Shown: in pieces, positions 1-6,110 of the stretch
How positions within the stretch are numbered: position 1 is the stretch's first letter
Layout of the letters: each line of letters begins with the position of its first letter
Source: a bacterium
Lineage (GTDB): Bacteria; Thermosulfidibacterota; Thermosulfidibacteria; Thermosulfidibacterales; Thermosulfidibacteraceae
DNA: 6,110 bases
Reading direction: 5' to 3'
NCBI GenBank assembly: GCA_027037155.1
Contig: JALWBK010000156.1
Location: 1-6,110, forward strand
The notes under the pieces: model-generated
The model's database searches: none
What the model was told of the DNA's origin: nothing
Seen by the model: only the letters and a program-made list of their open reading frames with translations
Translations under genes and position numbers: made by a program

Positions 1-1906
<1,906 letters not shown>

Positions 1907-1910
<4 letters not shown>

Positions 1911-2356
1911 TTAATTACCTCCACCTTGCCTCCTGCCGCCTCTATCTTTTTAACGGCAGAGGCACTGAAGGCCTGAGCCTTTACGGTAAGAGCCTTGGTG
2001 AGCTCCCCATTTCCAAGGATCTTAACTCCATCCTTACCAAGCTTTCTAACTATTCTTCTTTCCACCAACACCTCAGGGGTCACCTCATCCCCCGACTCAA
2101 AGTACCTCTCCAACACACCAACATTGACCTCGGCATACTCCTTGGCGTTGGGGTTCTTAAAGCCCCTCTTGGGCAATCTCCTGTATATAGGAGTCTGACC
2201 ACCCTCAAACCAAGCGGGGACTCCACCACCGCTTCTGGCCTTCTGTCCCTTATGTCCCCTACAGGAGGTCTTTCCATGTCCAGAACCAGGACCCCTTCCC
2301 ACTCTCTTTTTCCTGTGAACGGCACCGTACTTAGGAGCAAGCTCGTGTAGCCTCAT
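1907..2356 (-). CDS. rplO: 50S ribosomal protein L15
   Basis: Large-subunit protein that binds 23S rRNA late in 50S assembly. The 149 residues match the usual length of about 145-150. The N-terminus ([11 protein letters not shown]) runs into a glycine- and basic-rich unfolded arm with [20 protein letters not shown] (residues 18-37), then the globular domain, including [15 protein letters not shown] (52-66) and a C-terminal region around 107-147 that matches the L15 signature area. Both ends overlap neighbours by 4 bp in ATGA: its ATG with the rpmD stop, and its TGA with the secY ATG. The ribosome-binding site of secY (GGAGGT) lies inside its last codons. The rplO-secY adjacency is one of the most conserved bacterial gene pairs. 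Confidence 0.99.
1917..1922 (-). promoter_or_regulatory. Ribosome-binding site of secY inside rplO
   Basis: GGAGGT on the coding strand, 6 nt before the secY ATG, within the codons for the Val-Glu-Val near the L15 C-terminus. The stop and start overlap as ATGA at 1907-1910. Confidence 0.8.
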
Positions 2357-2550
2357 GATTCAACCTCCCCAACCTCTCTCACCTGAACAAGATGAGCCAC
2401 CTTTCTAACCATACCAAGGGTGCAGGGATCAGCCTTACGTATAACCTTCTGCCCGGGCTTCCTGAGCCCTAAAGATCTCACCGTAGCCTTCTCTCGTTTA
2501 GAGCGAGCAGCCAATCCTCTCACCAATGTAATCTCTATCATCTTCTCCAT
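2353..2550 (-). CDS. rpmD: 50S ribosomal protein L30
   Basis: Small protein of the 50S subunit. Its 65 residues are slightly longer than the usual ~60. The core [20 protein letters not shown] (residues 5-24), then [12 protein letters not shown] and the ending [12 protein letters not shown] (46-57), is the standard L30 fold. The start at 2550 is favoured over the internal Met4 because a GGAGGG site ends 5 nt before it. The tail after HLVQV (REVGEVES) is extra compared with many L30 proteins. Its codons contain the ribosome-binding site of rplO, and the stop overlaps the rplO ATG, so the tail may exist for coupling rather than for ribosome function. Not every bacterium has L30. Identification is certain from sequence and from the rpsE-rpmD-rplO order. 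Confidence 0.98.
   Translation of the reverse strand: MEKMIEITLVRGLAARSKREKATVRSLGLRKPGQKVIRKADPCTLGMVRKVAHLVQVREVGEVES
2363..2368 (-). promoter_or_regulatory. Ribosome-binding site of rplO inside rpmD
   Basis: GGAGGT on the coding strand, 6 nt before the rplO ATG and entirely within the last codons of rpmD (Gly-Glu-Val). It is linked to an ATGA stop-start overlap at 2353-2356. Confidence 0.8.
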
Positions 2551-2555
2551 AGGAT

Positions 2556-2561
2556 CCCTCC
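2556..2561 (-). promoter_or_regulatory. Ribosome-binding site of rpmD
   Basis: GGAGGG on the coding strand, directly after the rpsE stop region and 5 nt before the ATG at 2550. It favours this start over the internal Met4 at 2541. Confidence 0.75.
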
Positions 2562-2562
2562 G

Positions 2563-3087
2563 TTACTCAATGAGCTCTCTGATGGACTTACCCCTGTACT
2601 CAGCCACCTCATCTATGGTTCTCAGCATACTGAGAGCCTTTATGGTAGCCTTGACCATATTTATGGGATTGTTGGAGCCAAGGCTCTTGGCAAGAACGTT
2701 CTTAATACCAACGCAGTCCATAACCGCACGCACAGGTCCACTGGCGATAACTCCAGTACCCGGTGCGGCAGGCTTCAACAGGATCTTTGATGCACAGAAC
2801 TTCGCCTGCACCTCGTGGGGTATGGTGCCACCCTTAGCTATGGGGACCCTGACTAAGTTCTTCTTAGCCTGCTCTATAGCCTTCCTTATGGCGTCGGGAA
2901 CCTCTCTGGCCTTACCCATTCCATAGCCAACCACACCATTCCCGTCGCCTACCACCACCAACGCCGAGAACTTAAAAATCCTTCCTCCCTTGACGACCTT
3001 GGCAACCCTGTTGATAAAAACAACCCTATCTTGTAGATCCAGCCCCTCAGGTGAGACCCTTTCAAGTTTTCTTATCCTCAGATCCAT
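2563..3087 (-). CDS. rpsE: 30S ribosomal protein S5
   Basis: Small-subunit protein at the mRNA entry region, important for decoding accuracy and mRNA helicase activity. In E. coli, spectinomycin resistance maps to its N-terminal loop. The 174 residues include the N-terminal double-stranded-RNA-binding-like domain (about 20-84). This contains [20 protein letters not shown] (26-45) and [21 protein letters not shown] (47-67), the classic S5 signature. The C-terminal domain (about 95-165) includes [19 protein letters not shown] (110-128) and [13 protein letters not shown] (136-148). The VVKGG loop at 31-35 is intact, with no obvious loop deletion. The ATG has an AAGGAGGG site that overlaps the TAA of rplR. 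The gap to rpmD is 12 bp. Confidence 0.99.
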   Translation of the reverse strand: MDLRIRKLERVSPEGLDLQDRVVFINRVAKVVKGGRIFKFSALVVVGDGNGVVGYGMGKAREVPDAIRKAIEQAKKNLVRVPIAKGGTIPHEVQAKFCASKILLKPAAPGTGVIASGPVRAVMDCVGIKNVLAKSLGSNNPINMVKATIKALSMLRTIDEVAEYRGKSIRELIE

Positions 3088-3095
3088 TACCCTTA

Positions 3096-3103
3096 CCCTC
3101 CTT
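3096..3103 (-). promoter_or_regulatory. Ribosome-binding site of rpsE overlapping the rplR stop
   Basis: AAGGAGGG on the coding strand shares its first two bases with the rplR TAA stop and lies 8 nt before the rpsE ATG. It supports coupled L18-S5 translation. Confidence 0.75.
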
Positions 3104-3464
3104 AGAACTCTAAGCCAGCTTCCCTGGCTCCCTCGGCCAGTTCCTTCACCCTTCCGTGATACTTATAACCGGCCCTGTCAAAGACCACCTTCTTTATTCC
3201 CCTCTCCAACGCCCTTTTGGCAATCATCTGCCCCACTATGCGGGCTCCCTCTTTGTTGCTGCCCCTCTTGTCCTTGGGAAAGTCCTTGTCCAAGCTGGAA
3301 GCAGAAACCAAGGTGTGCCCGATGGTATCATCAATGATCTGGGCGTATATATGCTTAAGGCTTCTAAAGACCACAAGCCTGGGCCTTTCCGGAGTACCAA
3401 AAACCTTCTTTCTGACCCTGAGATGTCTCCTCTTCCTCTTCTCCACCTTAGTAAGACGCGCCAC
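3102..3464 (-). CDS. rplR: 50S ribosomal protein L18
   Basis: Binds 5S rRNA and, with L5, anchors it in the central protuberance of the 50S subunit. The 120 residues are the standard length. A strongly basic N-terminal arm ([18 protein letters not shown], residues 6-23) leads to [23 protein letters not shown] (24-46), then [18 protein letters not shown] (73-90), [28 protein letters not shown] at the C-terminus, all typical of bacterial L18. The start is GTG rather than ATG. It gives the expected MARLTK N-terminus and has an AAGGAGGG site upstream, and no ATG is available near that position. The gap to rplF is 21 bp, the longest in the window, and holds only this ribosome-binding site. Confidence 0.98.
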   Translation of the reverse strand: MARLTKVEKRKRRHLRVRKKVFGTPERPRLVVFRSLKHIYAQIIDDTIGHTLVSASSLDKDFPKDKRGSNKEGARIVGQMIAKRALERGIKKVVFDRAGYKYHGRVKELAEGAREAGLEF

Positions 3465-3472
3465 AGCTAACT

Positions 3473-3480
3473 CCCTCCTT
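3473..3480 (-). promoter_or_regulatory. Ribosome-binding site that decides the GTG start of rplR
   Basis: AAGGAGGG on the coding strand, 8 nt before the GTG at 3464. With no ATG nearby in frame, this strong site fixes the GTG as the start of L18. Confidence 0.8.
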
Positions 3481-3485
3481 AAAGA

Positions 3486-4034
3486 TTACTTCTTGCCCAC
3501 CTTGCCAGCTTTTCCAGCCTTCCTTCTAACCTGTTCGCCTTCGTAGCGAATACCCTTGCCCTTGTAAGGCTCAGGTGGCCTTTTAGACCTAATTTCAGCC
3601 GCCACCTGTCCCACCTTCTCCTTATCAATACCCTTCACAATGATTCTGGTAGGGATAGGACACTCAATGGTGATCCCCTCAGGTATCTCGTACTCCACCG
3701 GATGGCTGTATCCCAACTGCATAACCAGCTTTTTGCCCTTTACCTCTGCCCTGTATCCAACTCCCACTATATCAAGGACCTTCTGGTATCCCTTGGTAAC
3801 ACCCACCACCATGTTGTTGAGCAGCGTTCTGGACAATCCATGTAAGGACTTATCTAACTTGCTATCCGAAAGCCTCTCAACCTTTATAACATTGCCCTCA
3901 CGCACAAACTTCACCCGGGGGTGAAACTCCCTCTCAAGCTCCCCCAAGGGACCCTTCACTTTCACTCTGTGCCCGTCTATGGTAACTTCAACACCTTTGG
4001 GAATCTCAACGGGTAATCTGCCTATCCTTGACAT
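3486..4034 (-). CDS. rplF: 50S ribosomal protein L6
   Basis: Binds 23S rRNA near the factor-binding region at the base of the L7/L12 stalk, close to the sarcin-ricin loop. The 182 residues form the usual two homologous domains (about 1-82 and 83-182). Hallmarks are [15 protein letters not shown] (1-15), [10 protein letters not shown] (24-33), [15 protein letters not shown] (71-85), [27 protein letters not shown] (87-113) and the C-terminal signature [23 protein letters not shown] (153-175). The end GKAGKVGKK is lysine-rich, as is common in L6. The ATG follows a TAGGAGGT in which the rpsH stop codon and the ribosome-binding site share bases, which suggests re-initiation by ribosomes finishing S8. 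Confidence 0.99.
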   Translation of the reverse strand: MSRIGRLPVEIPKGVEVTIDGHRVKVKGPLGELEREFHPRVKFVREGNVIKVERLSDSKLDKSLHGLSRTLLNNMVVGVTKGYQKVLDIVGVGYRAEVKGKKLVMQLGYSHPVEYEIPEGITIECPIPTRIIVKGIDKEKVGQVAAEIRSKRPPEPYKGKGIRYEGEQVRRKAGKAGKVGKK

Positions 4035-4041
4035 GCCGGTA

Positions 4042-4049
4042 ACCTCCTA
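4042..4049 (-). promoter_or_regulatory. Ribosome-binding site of rplF overlapping the rpsH stop
   Basis: TAGGAGGT on the coding strand. The TAG is the rpsH stop codon and the AGGAGGT is a near-perfect anti-SD match, 7 nt before the rplF ATG. Termination and re-initiation would occur within one ribosome footprint. Confidence 0.8.
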
Positions 4050-4439
4050 CCACACATCACAGATGTATTCTCCACCCAAGCCAAGCTTCCTGGCCTCTTT
4101 GTTGGTCATAACTCCCCTTGAGGTGCTTATAATAGCTATACCTAAGCCTCCCAGCACCTTGGGCAGATCCTTTTTGCTCACATAAACACGCCTACCGGGC
4201 TTGCTGACTCTCCTTAAACCCCTGATAACACTCTCACCCTTGTAATACTTCAGCTTTATTATGATCTTGTCCTGAACAGGGTTCTCCTCAATGGTGTAGT
4301 CCTCAATAAATCCCTCTTCCTTAAGGATTCTGGCTATCTCTTTTTTAAGCCTGGAACCAGGTATTTCTACAGTCTCCTTTTTAACCATAAGGGCATTTCT
4401 TATGCGTGTGAGCATATCGGCAATGGGATCCGTCATCAT
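4047..4439 (-). CDS. rpsH: 30S ribosomal protein S8
   Basis: Primary 16S rRNA-binding protein, needed for assembly of the 30S central domain. In E. coli it also represses the spc operon by binding the mRNA at the start of rplE. The 130 residues show the N-terminal signature [15 protein letters not shown] (2-16), a middle region with [20 protein letters not shown] (26-45), and the highly conserved C-terminal RNA-binding segment [27 protein letters not shown] (104-130). The start has two tandem ATG codons (4439 and 4436). The upstream one sits 6 nt from the GAGGT site and is preferred, but the protein would differ by only one Met. The ribosome-binding site overlaps the rpsN stop (GGTGAGGT). Confidence 0.98.
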   Translation of the reverse strand: MMTDPIADMLTRIRNALMVKKETVEIPGSRLKKEIARILKEEGFIEDYTIEENPVQDKIIIKLKYYKGESVIRGLRRVSKPGRRVYVSKKDLPKVLGGLGIAIISTSRGVMTNKEARKLGLGGEYICDVW

Positions 4440-4445
4440 GGCAGC

Positions 4446-4453
4446 ACCTCACC
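4446..4453 (-). promoter_or_regulatory. Ribosome-binding site of rpsH overlapping the rpsN stop
   Basis: GGTGAGGT on the coding strand contains the TGA stop of rpsN and is 6 nt before the first of two tandem ATG codons of rpsH. It favours the upstream ATG at 4439. It is weaker than the other sites in the cluster because its match to the anti-SD sequence is interrupted. Confidence 0.65.
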
Positions 4454-4634
4454 AACTGGCCTTTCTAACACCAGGGATCTTACCTTCAAGGGCGAGTCTT
4501 CTAAAACAGATTCTACAGAGATTAAACTTCCTCAGATACCCCCTTGCCCTACCACATATAGGGCAACGATTACGATACCTCACCTTAAACTTAGGGGGCT
4601 TTTTCATCTTTTCCATTTGAGCTTTTCTTGCCAC
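4449..4634 (-). CDS. rpsN: 30S ribosomal protein S14, zinc-binding short type
   Basis: Small-subunit head protein, required late in 30S assembly. The 61-residue length and the motif [20 protein letters not shown] (Cys24, Cys27, Cys40, Cys43) identify the short zinc-binding form, often called type Z. The long zinc-independent form found in E. coli (about 101 residues) is absent here. The protein ends in the conserved [11 protein letters not shown]. The start codon is GTG, preceded by AAGGAGGAGGT. This GTG gives the expected MARKA N-terminus. Only 3 bp separate it from the rplE stop, and its ribosome-binding site is made of the last codons of rplE. Some bacteria keep a second, zinc-free S14 gene elsewhere for zinc starvation, which this window cannot show. 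Confidence 0.98.
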   Translation of the reverse strand: MARKAQMEKMKKPPKFKVRYRNRCPICGRARGYLRKFNLCRICFRRLALEGKIPGVRKASW

Positions 4635-4637
4635 CTC

Positions 4638-5189
4638 TTACCTCCTCCTTTTCCTGAATGGCATACCCAGCTTCTCAAGAAGGGCCTTGGCCTCTTCATC
4701 GGTCTCAGCAGTGGTTACAATAGTTACGGAAAGGCCCCTGACCTTGTCTATAGTATCGTAGTTTATCTCGTGAAAGATGATCTGCTCAGGTATACCCAAG
4801 GTATAATTGCCACGTCCGTCAAAGGACCTATCGGAGATGCCCCTGAAATCCCTAACACGGGGCAAAGCCAAAGATATGAGTCTATCAAGAAACTCCCACA
4901 TCCTGTCTTTACGCAAGGTCACCATAACCCCTATGGGCATACCCTTTCTCAGCTTGAACTGGGCTATGGATTTCTTGGCTCTGCGGATACAAGGCTTCTG
5001 ACCAGCAATAGCCGCCAGCTGCTCCATAGCATGATCAACCACTTTGGGGTTCTGAGTGGCCTCACCGATACCCATATTGAGCACGATTTTTACTATGCGG
5101 GGAACCTCCATTATGTTCTTGTAACCAAACTCCTTCATCAACTGGGGAACCACTTCCTTCTCGTACTTTTCTTTCAGACGAGGTACCAT
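4638..5189 (-). CDS. rplE: 50S ribosomal protein L5
   Basis: Binds 5S rRNA and forms part of the central protuberance, contacting the P-site tRNA and the 30S head. The 183 residues include [23 protein letters not shown] (1-23), [16 protein letters not shown] (29-44), the L5 signature region, the loop [25 protein letters not shown] (63-87), [11 protein letters not shown] (109-119), and the ending [18 protein letters not shown], followed by an added RRR. Many L5 proteins end at or near MPFRK. The extra AGG-AGG-AGG codons coincide with the rpsN ribosome-binding site. The ATG lies in a small predicted hairpin (5176-5197), just downstream of an AAAGGAG site. In E. coli this junction is the S8 repressor site, but I could not confirm an S8-binding motif here. 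Confidence 0.98.
   Translation of the reverse strand: MVPRLKEKYEKEVVPQLMKEFGYKNIMEVPRIVKIVLNMGIGEATQNPKVVDHAMEQLAAIAGQKPCIRRAKKSIAQFKLRKGMPIGVMVTLRKDRMWEFLDRLISLALPRVRDFRGISDRSFDGRGNYTLGIPEQIIFHEINYDTIDKVRGLSVTIVTTAETDEEAKALLEKLGMPFRKRRR
4640..4650 (-). promoter_or_regulatory. Ribosome-binding site of rpsN within the rplE 3' end
   Basis: AAGGAGGAGGT on the coding strand is formed by the last codons of rplE (Lys-Arg-Arg-Arg) plus the T of its TAA stop. It lies 5 nt before the GTG start of rpsN, so it supports GTG at 4634 as the start and suggests coupled translation of L5 and S14. Confidence 0.8.
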
Positions 5190-5197
5190 ACCCGTCT
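5176..5197 (-). promoter_or_regulatory. Predicted hairpin enclosing the rplE start codon
   Basis: On the coding strand AGACG + GGTA pairs with TACC + CGTCT, giving 9 base pairs, one bulged T and a 3-nt TGG loop. The A of the rplE ATG is in the stem and its TG is in the loop. The hairpin begins immediately after the AAAGGAG ribosome-binding site (5198-5204). It could modulate L5 initiation. A regulatory role is inferred from position only. Confidence 0.4.
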
Positions 5198-5207
5198 CTC
5201 CTTTCCG

Positions 5208-5525
5208 TTATTTGTCTATTATCTCACCACACTTCTTACACTTTCTAACCTTGCTACCATCCTCCAAGAATGTGAAGCCCACCCTGGTAGCTTCACCGCA
5301 CTTGGGACATACCAACATAACGTTGGAGACATGGATGGGAGCAGGCTTCTCAATGATACCACCTGCAGTGGTAGCTGTAGGCTTCTGGTGTTTCTTAACG
5401 ATATTCACACCCTCCACAACCACTCTCTGCTTCTTGGGAATCACCCGCAGTACCTTTCCCTTCTTGCCACGATCCTTTCCAGCTATGACAACCACAAAGT
5501 CTTCCCTTTTTATCTTAGCAGCCAT
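5208..5525 (-). CDS. rplX: 50S ribosomal protein L24 with zinc ribbon
   Basis: Assembly-initiating protein of the 50S subunit, located near the peptide exit. The 105 residues contain an N-terminal KOW domain (about 9-36, with [18 protein letters not shown]) and the L24 core [12 protein letters not shown] (39-50) and [20 protein letters not shown] (55-74). A Cys4 zinc-ribbon pattern follows: CPKCG at 73-77 and CKKCG at 96-100. E. coli L24 lacks these cysteines, while many Gram-positive and thermophilic bacteria have them. The ATG has an AAGGAG site 7 nt upstream. Gaps to rplN and rplE are 15 and 18 bp. No truncation is visible. Confidence 0.98.
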   Translation of the reverse strand: MAAKIKREDFVVVIAGKDRGKKGKVLRVIPKKQRVVVEGVNIVKKHQKPTATTAGGIIEKPAPIHVSNVMLVCPKCGEATRVGFTFLEDGSKVRKCKKCGEIIDK

Positions 5526-5540
5526 GGATCCACTCCTTCA

Positions 5541-5909
5541 CTAAATGACTTCCGGGGCAAGAGATATAATCCTCATGAAGCCCTTATTTCTCAACTCCCT
5601 GGCCACAGGGCCAAAGATACGGGTACCAAGGGGATCTCCGTTGGGCTTAATGAGCACCACAGAGTTTCTGTCGAACTTTATGTAGGATCCATCAGGTCTT
5701 CTCTGCTCCTTAACGGTCCTTATCACTACGGCCCTGTGCACCTCTCCCTTCTTCACATGCCCATCTGGGGTGGACTCTTTTACCGTAACCACTATAACAT
5801 CCCCCAAACGGGCATACCTCTTGTGCGACCCACCGAGCACCCTGATGCACATGGCCTTTTTGGCACCAGTGTTATCAGCCACCTCAACCATTGTTGTTGG
5901 CTGTATCAT
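5541..5909 (-). CDS. rplN: 50S ribosomal protein L14
   Basis: Binds 23S rRNA at the subunit interface and forms part of an intersubunit bridge to the 30S. The 122 residues are the exact usual length. Hallmarks are [20 protein letters not shown] (1-20), [20 protein letters not shown] (21-40), [18 protein letters not shown] (70-87) and the strongly conserved ending [28 protein letters not shown] (95-122). The family starts with MIQ, which fixes the start at 5909 rather than at the internal Met7. The first 26 bases therefore lie inside the end of rpsQ in another frame. An AAAGGAG site sits 10 nt upstream, and a GAGGG 6 nt upstream, both within rpsQ. In E. coli the spc promoter lies between these two genes, but there is no space for one here. 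Confidence 0.99.
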   Translation of the reverse strand: MIQPTTMVEVADNTGAKKAMCIRVLGGSHKRYARLGDVIVVTVKESTPDGHVKKGEVHRAVVIRTVKEQRRPDGSYIKFDRNSVVLIKPNGDPLGTRIFGPVARELRNKGFMRIISLAPEVI

Positions 5910-6110
5910 CGGTTACCCTCTCCTTTCTCTCTAATATTTCAACAACCATCCACCTTTTTAGCTTGCTCAGTGGTCTCGTCTCTTTGATCTTAACTATATC
6001 ACCTATCCTACACTCGTTGTTCTCATCATGGGCGTAAAACTTCTTATGCTTCTTAACGACCTTACCGTAAACAGGGTGCCTGAAGGTCCTTTCAACCCTG
6101 ACTACCACTG
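5884..6110 (-). CDS. rpsQ: 30S ribosomal protein S17 (5' end cut off by window)
   Basis: Small-subunit primary binder of 16S rRNA, needed early in 30S assembly. The open frame runs off the right edge. The visible 74 complete codons begin [20 protein letters not shown], which matches the interior of S17, where the family has (K)[13 protein letters not shown]. The GTG at 6108 is thus an internal Val, not a start, and about 20 N-terminal residues are missing. The two bases before it (CA) fit a Thr codon. The signature [23 protein letters not shown] (36-58 of the visible part) is complete. The protein continues past the usual end near VVEILERKE with a polar tail ([11 protein letters not shown]) that overlaps rplN by 26 bp. 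Identification is certain; only the tail is unusual. Confidence 0.97.
   Translation of the reverse strand, partial: VVVRVERTFRHPVYGKVVKKHKKFYAHDENNECRIGDIVKIKETRPLSKLKRWMVVEILERKERVTDDTANNNG
5916..5926 (-). promoter_or_regulatory. Ribosome-binding site of rplN inside rpsQ
   Basis: Reads AAAGGAGAGGG on the coding strand, 6-10 nt before the rplN ATG depending on which half pairs. It lies wholly within the rpsQ reading frame (the Glu-Arg-Lys-Glu-Arg-Val region), so L14 initiation must occur on mRNA that is still being read as S17. It supports the MIQ start of L14. Confidence 0.8.

Noticed and set aside
3465..3485. The longest intergenic gap (21 bp, rplF-rplR) as a possible promoter or terminator.
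   Set aside because: It holds only the rplR ribosome-binding site, with no hairpin plus T-run and no -35/-10 pair.
2552..5690. Repeated GGATCC hexamers, two of them (2552-2557 and 5526-5531) just upstream of start codons of rpmD and rplX, others at 4426-4431 and 5685-5690.
   Set aside because: Four copies in 6 kb is a mild excess, the other two are within coding sequence, and the surrounding bases are not shared, so chance is the simplest explanation.
4617..5987. A 456-codon open frame on the plus strand, antisense to rpsN, rplE, rplX and rplN.
   Set aside because: It covers several highly conserved ribosomal genes, its translation resembles no known family and has low-complexity Leu/Ser/His-rich composition, and it lacks a convincing ribosome-binding site. 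Strongly purine-biased codons on the minus strand can keep an antisense frame free of stops.
6106..6108. GTG as the start codon of rpsQ.
   Set aside because: The sequence fits the interior [12 protein letters not shown] of S17, and the true start lies beyond the window edge.

Overview
The window is one unbroken run of 13 co-directional genes, all read from the minus strand. It is the conserved spc ribosomal-protein cluster with its downstream export and nucleotide-kinase genes. In transcription order (high to low coordinates): rpsQ (S17, 5' end cut off), rplN (L14), rplX (L24), rplE (L5), rpsN (S14, zinc type), rpsH (S8), rplF (L6), rplR (L18), rpsE (S5), rpmD (L30), rplO (L15), secY and adk (3' end cut off). 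Every product was recognised from its protein sequence, and no gene appears broken or out of place.

The layout is very compact. The longest non-coding gap is 21 bp (rplF-rplR). Three junctions overlap: rpsQ/rplN by 26 bp, and rpmD/rplO and rplO/secY by 4 bp each (ATGA). Almost every gene has a strong Shine-Dalgarno sequence, and several of these lie inside the end of the preceding gene. I see no room for an internal promoter or terminator, so the genes are probably co-transcribed from a promoter upstream of the window (in or before the S10-type part of the cluster) and are translationally coupled. Ten genes, plus the partial rpsQ, supply ribosomal proteins of both subunits. SecY forms the protein-conducting channel of the inner membrane. 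Adk balances adenine nucleotides.

The organism is a bacterium. The order secY-adk directly after rplO, the short zinc-binding S14, the Cys4 zinc ribbon in L24 and the Cys4 lid in Adk are typical of Gram-positive, Thermus/Thermotoga-like and various deep-branching or thermophilic lineages, and differ from E. coli. Arginine is written mostly with AGG/AGA, ATA is common for isoleucine, mRNAs are purine-rich and proteins are rich in Lys/Arg/Glu/Val. Together these suggest a thermophile, but I cannot name the phylum.

I found no previously undescribed system. The points worth a second look are small-scale: the rpsQ/rplN overlap that removes the usual spc-promoter gap, a hairpin that encloses the rplE start codon, and protein C-termini (L5, L30) that appear to be shaped by the next gene's ribosome-binding site.
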